Source: JAVWGW01 sp036651575 (GTDB lineage: Bacteria > Actinomycetota > Coriobacteriia > Coriobacteriales > Eggerthellaceae). Taken from it: 42,050 nucleotides of DNA. The stretch is from assembly GCA_036651575.1 (NCBI GenBank), contig JAVVXN010000007.1, positions 1 through 42,050 of the forward strand, read 5' to 3'. The translations under genes and the position numbers were made by a program. Shown here one piece after another: positions 34,404 to 42,050 of this stretch (the stretch's first letter is position 1; each line of letters starts with the position of its first letter). The notes beneath the pieces are model-generated. The model was not told where the DNA came from. It saw nothing but the letters and a program-made list of their open reading frames with translations, and did not search any database.

Positions 34404-36350
34404 GTGGCTCAAAACAAACCTGATCATTATGATGGCTCCGACATTCAAGTTCTCGAAGGACTTGAAGCCGTTCGGAAGCGTCCCGGTATGTATATTGGTT
34501 CCACTGGCCCTCGTGGTTTACACCATCTGGTATACGAAGTGGTTGATAACGGCGTCGACGAAGCATTGGCCGGGTATTGTACTAAAATTGAAGTGAATAT
34601 TCATACCGATAATTCCATTACGATTATTGATAATGGACGCGGTATTCCTATCGATAAACATCCGAAAGAAAAAATTCCCACCGTTGAAGTGGTGTTAACC
34701 ATTTTGCACGCCGGTGGTAAATTTGGCGGCGAAGGCTATAAGGTATCAGGTGGTCTTCATGGTGTCGGCGTTTCGGTAGTAAATGCCCTTTCATCGCGCA
34801 TGGAAGTCAAAGTATCACGCAATGATGGTGTGTACGAAATTGATTTTGAGCGGGGTAAAACGGTAGAAAAATTGCATCAGGTTGGTCAATCGACCCACAC
34901 GGGTACCGAAGTAACGTTTTGGCCTGATCCTGAAATTTTTACGGAAACCTTGGTTTTTGATTACGCAACCTTAGCAGGTCGTTTCCGCGAAATGGCATTT
35001 TTGAACAAAGGACTCTACATCGCCTTACACGATGAGCGCGAAGTCGATGCTGAAGGTGTTATCAAAAGTGAAATATTTCACTATGATGGCGGTATTCAGG
35101 ACTTTGTTAAATTTCTCAATACGGGAAAAGAAACGCTTCACAAGCCGATTTATTTTGAAGCTGAAAGCGATGACGGTACCGTTGAAGTTGCCATGCAATG
35201 GACGATGTCATATTCGACCAATTCGGTGCTCGCATTTGCAAATAATATCAACACGCACGAAGGTGGCACACACCTTGATGGTTTTAAACAGGCGGTTACG
35301 AGAACCATCAACGAATATGCACGCAGTAAGGGTATTTTAAAAGAAAAAGATACCAACCTTTCCGGCGATGATACCCGTGAAGGCTTGGCTGCCGTCATTT
35401 CGGTTAAGTTGCACGATCCGCAATTCGAAGGTCAAACGAAAACAAAACTGGGCAACAGCGAAATCAGACCGTTAGTGCAAAATGCGGTCACGCAAGGTTT
35501 AGCAGAATACCTGGAAGAAAATCCCACCCCTGCGAAAAAAATTATTTCAAAGGCAACCCAAGCACTTAAAGCGCGTGAAGCTGCTCGCAAGGCCCGCGAA
35601 ATGACGCGCCGCAAAGGAGTGCTTGATTCTTTTGCACTGCCGGGAAAATTAGCCGACTGCTCTTCTAAGGTCGCCGCCGATTCCGAAATTTTCATCGTAG
35701 AAGGTGATTCCGCTGGCGGTTCTGCGAAGCAGGCTCGCGACCGGAAAATCCAGGCGATTTTGCCCCTTCGCGGTAAGATTTTAAATGTGGAACGTGCGGG
35801 ATTGCATCGTTCGATTTCATCGGATACGATCTCGTCGCTCATCACGGCGATCGGTACCAATATTGGCGATGACTTCGATGCGGATGCCGCACGCTACCAT
35901 CGCATCATCATCATGACCGACGCCGACGTCGATGGCGCCCATATCCGCTGTCTCCTCTTGACGTTTTTCTATCGCTATATGCCCGAATTGATTGAACGCG
36001 GATATATCTATATCGCTCAACCTCCCTTGTTCGGCTTGAAAAAGAAAAATACGAAGTCAACCAAAATCGAGCAGTATATCTTCAATGAAGAAGCGCTCAA
36101 AGATGTTTTGGCCTCTCTTCCCGATCCTGACAAGTTCGATCTTCAGCGCTACAAAGGTCTTGGTGAAATGGATCCCCAGCAACTCTGGGAAACCACGATG
36201 GAACCCGACACCCGTGCGCTTTTGCAGGTTGGTATCGAAGACGCCGTTGAAGCGGAACGTGTTGTCAGCGAACTCATGGGCGATCAAGTGGAACCTCGTA
36301 AGGAATTTATTCAAAAACACGCAAAAGACGTGCGATTCCTCGATTTTTAA
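34404..36350 (+). CDS. gyrB: DNA gyrase subunit B
   Basis: 648 residues, the short form without the E. coli insertion. ATP site: EVVDNGVDEALAG, DNGRGIPIDKHP, GLHGVGVSVVNAL. TOPRIM domain: EGDSAGGSAKQARDRKIQ and TDADVDGAHIRCLLLTFFYR, with RYKGLGEM near the end. The start is GTG 34404 with AAAGGAG 6 bases upstream. It precedes gyrA, separated by 45 bases, so the two subunits are likely cotranscribed. Confidence 0.98.
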   Translation: MAQNKPDHYDGSDIQVLEGLEAVRKRPGMYIGSTGPRGLHHLVYEVVDNGVDEALAGYCTKIEVNIHTDNSITIIDNGRGIPIDKHPKEKIPTVEVVLTILHAGGKFGGEGYKVSGGLHGVGVSVVNALSSRMEVKVSRNDGVYEIDFERGKTVEKLHQVGQSTHTGTEVTFWPDPEIFTETLVFDYATLAGRFREMAFLNKGLYIALHDEREVDAEGVIKSEIFHYDGGIQDFVKFLNTGKETLHKPIYFEAESDDGTVEVAMQWTMSYSTNSVLAFANNINTHEGGTHLDGFKQAVTRTINEYARSKGILKEKDTNLSGDDTREGLAAVISVKLHDPQFEGQTKTKLGNSEIRPLVQNAVTQGLAEYLEENPTPAKKIISKATQALKAREAARKAREMTRRKGVLDSFALPGKLADCSSKVAADSEIFIVEGDSAGGSAKQARDRKIQAILPLRGKILNVERAGLHRSISSDTISSLITAIGTNIGDDFDADAARYHRIIIMTDADVDGAHIRCLLLTFFYRYMPELIERGYIYIAQPPLFGLKKKNTKSTKIEQYIFNEEALKDVLASLPDPDKFDLQRYKGLGEMDPQQLWETTMEPDTRALLQVGIEDAVEAERVVSELMGDQVEPRKEFIQKHAKDVRFLDF

Positions 36351-36395
36351 ACACTCGATACCGTGATGGAATAAAGCTACCAAAGGAGCTTGAAC

Positions 36396-38999
36396 GTGAC
36401 AGATAACACAGAACTTGACCCTCAGGGAAGCAGGATTATCTCTGCTGAACTGAGTAAAGAAATGAAAACCTCGTTCTTGGAATATTCCATGAGCGTCATC
36501 GTTGCGCGCGCACTGCCTGACGTGCGTGACGGTTTAAAGCCGGTTCATCGTCGTATTTTATATGCCATGAACGAAAGCGGTTTTACCCCCAATCGCCAGC
36601 ATATGAAATCTGCCCGTACCGTCGGTGATGTTATCGGTAAATATCACCCCCACGGTGACTCGGCCGTTTATGATGCGATGGTTCGTTTGGCTCAGCCGTT
36701 TTCCATGCGTGTTCCGTTAGTAGACGGTCACGGCAACTTCGGTTCGATCGACGGTGATAGCGCGGCAGCTATGCGTTACACCGAAGCGCGTCTCGGTAAA
36801 GTGGCGATGGAAATTTTGCGCGACCTAGAAAAAGAAACGGTTGATTTCCAGCCCAACTACGACGAGAGTCTCGAAGAGCCCCTCGTTTTGCCGGCTCGTT
36901 ATCCCAACCTGATCGTCAACGGTTCTTCGGGTATCGCCGTTGGTATGGCAACGAATATCCCGCCGCATAATATGGGCGAGGCTATCGATGCAACCTGTAT
37001 GATGCTCGATAATCCTGACGTGACCACCGAAGAATTGATGAAGGTTATCCCCGGTCCCGACTTTCCGACCGGTGGCATCATCATGGGTCATAAGGGAATC
37101 GTCGACGCATATGAAACCGGGCGCGGCAGCCTGAGCGTGCGTGCGAAGTGCTCGATCGAAGAGGGCAAAAACGGCAAGAGCACCATTGTGGTCAGTGAAA
37201 TTCCGTACCAGGTCAACCGTACTCGCTTGCTCGAAAAACTCGCAGAATTGGTGCGCGAGAAGAAAATGCCTGAAATTTCGAATATTCACGACGGTGCTGA
37301 CCGTACGGGTATCGATATCATCATCGAGCTCAAACAAAACGCGATTCCACAGGTTGTGCTCAATAAACTTTACAAACACACCCAGTTGCAGGTTGGTTTC
37401 GGCGTCATTATGCTGGCTTTGGTCGACGGCGTACCACGCGTTTTATCGCTGAAGGAAATGCTGCACTACTACATCAAGCATCAAGAAGAAATTATCGCTC
37501 GCCGCACGCGTTATGATTTGGCAAAAGCTGAGGCACGCGCTCATATTCTCGAAGGTTTGATTATCGCGCTCGATAATATCGATGAAGTTATTCATATTAT
37601 TCGTGATTCGCAAACCGATTCTGAAGCGTCCCAGCGCTTGATGGATAAATTTTCACTTTCTAAAAAACAAACCGACGCTATCCTTGAAATGAAATTGCGT
37701 CGTTTGACCGGTTTGGAACGCGGAAAGATCAAAGCGGAAATCGCTGATTTGCTCGAACGCATCGCGTATTTCAAACAGGTACTTGCCGATGCACATCTGG
37801 TGCACCAGATCATCAAAGAGGAAATGCTTGAAATCAGGCGTAAGTACAATACGCCGCGACGCACCCGTCTTGCCAATGAAGCCAAAGACCTCAACGTCGA
37901 AGATTTGATTGCCGAAGAAGAAATGGTGGTAACCGTTACGAAGGCGGGTTATATCAAACGTTTGCCCGTGGCCACGTATCGTCAACAAAAGCGTGGTGGC
38001 AAAGGGATGCAAGGGGTCAATCTAAAAGACAACGACTTCGTCGAGCACCTCTTTATCGCTTCGACTCATGCCTATATGCTGTTCTTCAGCACGGCGGGCA
38101 AGGTCTATCGCTTGAAGGTATACGAACTCCCCGAAGCGTCGCGACACGCACGCGGTACGGCCATCGTCAATCTTTTGCCGCTTGAAAAAGGCGAAACGAT
38201 TTCAGCCGTCATCGCGACGAAGGACTTCCCTGAAAATGAATATCTCATGTTCGCAACGGAACACGGTATGGTGAAAAAGACTTCCATGAGCCTGTATGAC
38301 CGGACCCGTCGTGATGGTTTGATCGCCATCAACTTAAAAGAGGATGACAAGCTGATCAACGTGAAACGGGTTGCTCAGGGAGAACGCGTCATTATGGTGT
38401 CTTCAGCGGGCAAAGCGATCATGTGGGATGAAGCAGAAGCGCGCGCTATGGGCCGCGATACGATGGGTGTGCGCGGTATGACCGTGCCTGCGGGTATACG
38501 CGTTTTGGGTATGGAAATTGCCAAACCCGATGCTTCCCTCTTCGTTATCACCGAAAAGGGCTACGGTAAACGGACAGCAATCAGCGAGTATCCCGAACAT
38601 CATCGTGGTGGCCAAGGTGTCTTCACCATTACGATGACCGATAAAAAGGGTTTGCTCGCCGCCATGAAAATTGTGAAAGAAACCGCTGAAGTGATGATTA
38701 TCTCCGAAGAAGGCGTTGTGGTTCGCACCGCCGCTTCGGGTATTTCCCAATTGGGTCGCTCGACACAAGGTGTGCGGGTCATGAACGTGGCGGACAAAGA
38801 TAAGGTCACCGCAGTTGCGATCACTTCGGAGGGTACGAAAGTGCGTCGTTCGAAGTCAAGCGGCGAAATAGAAGCTGAAGGAGAAATCGACGACTCCTCG
38901 CTTGCCTTGCTCGACGAAGATTTCGATGAAGACGGCGAGGGCAGTGAAGGTGAAGGCCTCGAAGCGGCCAACGAGTCTTCTGCTGCTGAAGAGGAATAA
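36396..38999 (+). CDS. gyrA: DNA gyrase subunit A
   Basis: 867 residues from GTG 36396 (GGAG 7 bases upstream; the TTG at 36390 is too close to that site). Catalytic tyrosine Tyr128 in AAAMRYTEARLG. The quinolone-determining segment HPHGDSAVYDAMVR keeps Ser89 and Asp93, the equivalents of E. coli Ser83 and Asp87, so it looks wild type. The GyrA box QKRGGKG, needed for DNA wrapping, is present near residue 528. The C-terminus is a strongly acidic tail (EDFDEDGEGSEGEGLEAANE...), likely regulatory. A terminator follows the stop. Confidence 0.98.
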   Translation: MTDNTELDPQGSRIISAELSKEMKTSFLEYSMSVIVARALPDVRDGLKPVHRRILYAMNESGFTPNRQHMKSARTVGDVIGKYHPHGDSAVYDAMVRLAQPFSMRVPLVDGHGNFGSIDGDSAAAMRYTEARLGKVAMEILRDLEKETVDFQPNYDESLEEPLVLPARYPNLIVNGSSGIAVGMATNIPPHNMGEAIDATCMMLDNPDVTTEELMKVIPGPDFPTGGIIMGHKGIVDAYETGRGSLSVRAKCSIEEGKNGKSTIVVSEIPYQVNRTRLLEKLAELVREKKMPEISNIHDGADRTGIDIIIELKQNAIPQVVLNKLYKHTQLQVGFGVIMLALVDGVPRVLSLKEMLHYYIKHQEEIIARRTRYDLAKAEARAHILEGLIIALDNIDEVIHIIRDSQTDSEASQRLMDKFSLSKKQTDAILEMKLRRLTGLERGKIKAEIADLLERIAYFKQVLADAHLVHQIIKEEMLEIRRKYNTPRRTRLANEAKDLNVEDLIAEEEMVVTVTKAGYIKRLPVATYRQQKRGGKGMQGVNLKDNDFVEHLFIASTHAYMLFFSTAGKVYRLKVYELPEASRHARGTAIVNLLPLEKGETISAVIATKDFPENEYLMFATEHGMVKKTSMSLYDRTRRDGLIAINLKEDDKLINVKRVAQGERVIMVSSAGKAIMWDEAEARAMGRDTMGVRGMTVPAGIRVLGMEIAKPDASLFVITEKGYGKRTAISEYPEHHRGGQGVFTITMTDKKGLLAAMKIVKETAEVMIISEEGVVVRTAASGISQLGRSTQGVRVMNVADKDKVTAVAITSEGTKVRRSKSSGEIEAEGEIDDSSLALLDEDFDEDGEGSEGEGLEAANESSAAEEE

Positions 39000-39038
39000 C
39001 GCAGAGCGCGATCAGGTTTACCCCTCATATAATGACCA

Positions 39039-39064
39039 AGGGAGCGCTCAGGCGCTCCCTTTTT
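39039..39064 (+). terminator. intrinsic terminator after gyrA
   Basis: A perfect 9-bp stem AGGGAGCGC (39039-39047 with 39052-39060) has a TCAG loop, followed by TTTT. It ends the gyrB-gyrA unit about 40 bases after the stop codon. Confidence 0.95.
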
Positions 39065-39125
39065 GCAGGGAATTGAAGGGGGATAATCACCTTTCAGCGG
39101 AGCCGCTTGCGTTGCGCGCATCAAT

Positions 39126-39148
39126 AATGGCAGCTTGATGCTACCATT
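39126..39148. promoter_or_regulatory. imperfect inverted repeat upstream of fdhA, possible operator
   Basis: AATGGcAGC and GCTaCCATT pair except for one position around TTGAT, about 125 bases before the fdhA start. No regulator is assigned. The rest of the 39065-39271 gap shows no convincing promoter. Confidence 0.35.
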
Positions 39149-39271
39149 GGTGTACGTACTTTCATCGTCGAAGGTTCGATGAAGCAAAGTGGCAGGAGCG
39201 GTTTACGGTGCGCTGGTCACAGGGCATTTCGTGGGCACGCTTTGCCCTGGGGTGTTAAAGGAGATGGGAAT

Positions 39272-42050
39272 ATGAATCTGTCCCGCAGGGGGTTTTTCAA
39301 AGCAACCGGTGCCGCCATGACGACCAGTCTTGCGTTTTCGCTCTCTTCTCAGTCCACGGCGTTTGCCGTGGAGGTCAATCCTGAGTGGAAACTGGTTAAC
39401 ACCGAAGAATACACCAACATTTGCTGCTATTGTTCCGGCGGTTGCGGGGTGATTTGTTCAACGCGCGATAACGAGATTATCAATATCGAAGGTGACCCCG
39501 ATCATCCGATCAACCAGGGAAGCTTATGTCCGAAGGGTGCCACGATGTTGCAGTTGCGCAACGTCGTCGATCCCGAAACGCGTGAAATCGTCAAAAATAA
39601 AAACCGTAAGACGCGCCCGATGGTGCGTCGTCCCGGGTCTTCCGTGTGGGAAAATATTTCCTGGAAAGATGCCATCGCCGAGATCGCCCGCAAGGTAAAA
39701 GATACGCGCGATGCGACCTTTACCCAGTTTGAGGGCAACCTGACGGTCAATCGCTGCACGGGTATCGCCAGTTTGGGCGGATCCCAGCAAAATTCCGAAG
39801 AAGAGTATCTCATCGTTAAGATGATGCGTTCGCTTGGGGTCGTGGCAATTGATAATCAGGCGCGCGTTTGACACTCGCCCACCGTTGCCGGTCTGGCAGC
39901 TTCATTCGGTCGCGGTTCGATGACGGGCCATTGGTGCGACTATCAAAATGCCGATGTTATTTTGACCATCGGTTCCAACAACGTTGAAAATCATCCCATT
40001 TCTACGAAGTGGATTCAAAAAGCACTCGACAGGGGAGCCACCTGGATCGTTGTCGATCCTCGCTACACTCGTTCTGCAGAGCTCGCTGATATCTATTGTC
40101 CCATTCGTTCAGGCACCGACATCGCGTTTTACGGCGGTCTGTGCAATTACATCATCGAGCACGATTTGTGGCAGCACGAATACGTTGCGAACTACACGAA
40201 CGCTTCCTATCTGCTTGACCCCGCCTATGCCTTCGATATCGAGTCGGGTATTTTTTCCGGTTTCGGGGAAAAGGATGCGGTCTACAGCAATAAAAGTTGG
40301 CACTATCAGACCGAAGCTGAAAAGACGTGGGATACCTCAGCGACGGGAGCGTATGCCTGGGCGGCAAAGCCGGGTGTGCCACCCTTTACGCCACCAACGT
40401 TGGAAGTGCCGAAAAAAGACGTGACGCTGCAGGATCCTTTATGCGTGTTTCAGCAGTTCAAACAGCACTATGCTCGCTATGATATCGAAACGGTTTCCGC
40501 TGTATGCGGTATGGATAAAGACCTGCTCGAAAACGTGTATGCCCTTTATGCGGCAACGGGCGCTCCCGAAAAATCAGGAACCATCCTGTATGCTCTCGGA
40601 CAAACTCAGCATCATTACGGTGCTCAAAATTGTCGCGCCATGTGTCTGATACAGCTGTTGCTCGGCAATGCCGGGGTGGCGGGCGGCGGCGTGAACGCGA
40701 TGCGCGGCGAACCAAACGTGCAGGGAGCAACCGACATGGGCATGATGGTGCATGAGCATCCGGCCTATCTCAAGTGGCCCACCTCCTCTACGACCCCTTC
40801 GCTGCGGGCGTGGTTGGAACACGAAACGTATGCCGATGGGTATTACACCAACAAGCCAAAATTCCTCATTTCCAGTTTGAAGGAATGGTTTGGCGAATAC
40901 GCGACTGCTGAAAATGATTACGGTTACGATTGGTGGCCCAAGGTGCCGAAATCGCCCGACTTCACGATCATGTCGACGTTTGAGCGCATGTCTGAAGGTG
41001 TTATCAAGGGCTATTTCAACTGGGGTATGAACCCGTGCCATTCGGCGCCCAACGCCGGCAACGTGCGCCGCGCGATGGCCAATCTCGACTGGTTGGTTGT
41101 GGCCGATATCGTGGAAACGGAATCCGCTACGTTTTGGAAGGGTCCGGATATGAATCCCGCCGAGGTCGACACGACGGTGTATTTTTTGCCCGCGGCGCTG
41201 GTGTATGAAAAATCGGGGACCATTCTCAATTCGGGCCGCTGGTTGCAGTGGCGCAATCAGGCCGTTGAACCCTGGGATGAAGCGAAGGCTGACTACGAAA
41301 TTTGCGATTTACTGTGGCGCGCCGTTGTCGATTTATACCAAGCAGAAGGGGGAGCCAATCCCGATCCTATCATCAAGACGAAATGGGATTACTACGTCGA
41401 TGGCGTGATGGATCCGCGCCGGGTCGCCCACGCCCTGAATGGGTATAGCATTGCCGACAACAAACTGCTTCCGGGCTACGCGAAGCTGGCGGCCGACGGA
41501 AGTACCGCGTGTGCCATGTGGATCTACACCGGTTTTTGGTGCAACAATGAGTCGCCGCTCGATCCTTTTGAGCAGGCGATCGGACGTCGCGGTACCCAGG
41601 ACAAATCAAAGCTCGGCCTCTATTCCGATTGGGCGTTTTGCTGGCCTGCGAACCGTCGTATCCTGTACAATCGCGCTTCGGCCGACATGCAGGGAAAGCC
41701 GTGGAACCCCGACAAAAAACTTGTCGAATGGACCGGGACCGAGTGGGACCAGGTCGATGTTGCCGATTTTGTGGCAAAGACGGCCGATAACATTCCCGTG
41801 CCCCCCGACAACAAGGCGTTTTTCATGCTTTGGGAACAAGATGCGCGCCTGATCAGCTATGGCATGGCCGACGGGCCGTTGCCGGAACACTACGAACCCT
41901 TTGAATCGCCGACGGACAATGCACTCAACGGTTCGCAGAATTCTCCCTGCATTCGCTTTACCGAATATCCTTCGGTCAAGCGGGGCGATCGCGCGCAGTA
42001 TCCGATTGCGGTCACGACGTATTCCATCACCGAGCACTGGCAAACGGGCG
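39272..42050 (+). CDS. fdhA: selenocysteine formate dehydrogenase, catalytic subunit (partial, continues past window)
   Basis: Oxidises formate at a molybdenum- or tungsten-bis(pyranopterin) site. 926 codons are visible, with the 3' end missing. A Tat signal starts it (SRRGFFKATG, residues 4-13), so the enzyme is exported folded. A [4Fe-4S] site follows (Cys51, Cys54, Cys58 and Cys86 in CCYCSGGC and LCPKG). The TGA at 39869-39871 is read as Sec200 in ARV-U-HSPTVAGLA, the exact family context, and is followed by a SECIS. Later landmarks: GSNNVENHPI, ALGQTQHHYGAQNCRAM, GGGVNAMRGEPNVQGATDMG, and the C-terminal TTYSITEHWQTG. The closest known type is the respiratory FdnG/FdoG/FdhA group. The ATG has AAGGAG 8 bases upstream. 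A small [Fe-S] subunit should follow beyond the window. Confidence 0.96.
39869..39900 (+). promoter_or_regulatory. selenocysteine UGA codon and bacterial SECIS hairpin
   Basis: UGA at 39869-39871; 12 bases later GUUGCC (39884-39889) pairs with GGCAGC (39895-39900, one G-U pair) around the loop GGUCU. The loop with its GU is the SelB-recognised feature, and the layout closely resembles the E. coli fdhF element. Confidence 0.92.

Noticed and set aside
36645..36690. Possible quinolone-resistance change in gyrA
   Set aside because: Ser89 and Asp93, the equivalents of E. coli Ser83 and Asp87, are both present.
39179..39871. fdhA as a truncated pseudogene ending at TGA 39869
   Set aside because: The reading continues in frame for more than 700 codons with family motifs, and a SECIS follows the TGA.

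Overview
This window is a bacterial chromosomal replication-origin region. The order rpmH-rnpA-yidD-yidC-jag-rsmG-parA-parB on one side and dnaA-dnaN-recF-(DUF721/DciA-like)-gyrB-gyrA on the other, without mnmE/mnmG, is typical of Actinomycetota. Moderate GC content, a single-domain YidC, NiFe-hydrogenase maturation (HypE, NikR) and a Tat-exported selenocysteine formate dehydrogenase fit an anaerobic member of Coriobacteriia, probably Eggerthellaceae. The class is inferred from synteny and gene content, not from any marker search.

Layout. From 1 to about 28 kb nearly everything is on the minus strand; from about 28.7 kb onward everything is on the plus strand. Replication therefore starts near 28.1-28.7 kb and genes run with the forks. 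The exceptions are an unknown gene at 19.6 kb and rlmN at 21.4 kb. From left to right: the start of an unidentified gene; hypE, nikR and a small partner gene; a phosphohexomutase; an S41-like protein; a fused ABC transporter; an LCP protein; a HAD phosphatase; tRNA-Gly(CCC); a DUF5679 protein; a large, gap-interrupted, apparently inactive M28-like membrane protein; a single-pass coiled-coil protein; an exonuclease-DinG helicase; an unknown gene; ddl; rlmN; parB and parA with parS sites; rsmG; jag; yidC; yidD; rnpA; rpmH; the oriC region; a GHKL-ATPase/winged-helix gene; dnaA; dnaN; recF; a DciA-like gene; gyrB; gyrA; and the first 926 codons of fdhA.

How it works together. The central 22-39 kb holds replication initiation (DnaA, oriC), the sliding clamp, recombination repair, gyrase, and the ParABS segregation system with two perfect parS sites and two one-mismatch sites. 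It also holds the ribosome/RNase P/membrane-insertion block. The flanks carry envelope functions (Ddl, LCP, S41, M28-like, ABC) and anaerobic energy metabolism (HypE, NikR, FdhA).

Most notable. The M28-like protein has lost several catalytic and metal ligands and carries a very long disordered insert. A GHKL-ATPase/winged-helix gene sits between the origin and dnaA. A 44-bp perfect palindrome is centred on a parS site. The origin has a 16-bp inverted repeat and atypical DnaA-box-like motifs. FdhA has an in-frame UGA followed by a bacterial SECIS. I saw no rRNA, insertion sequence, prophage or CRISPR array.
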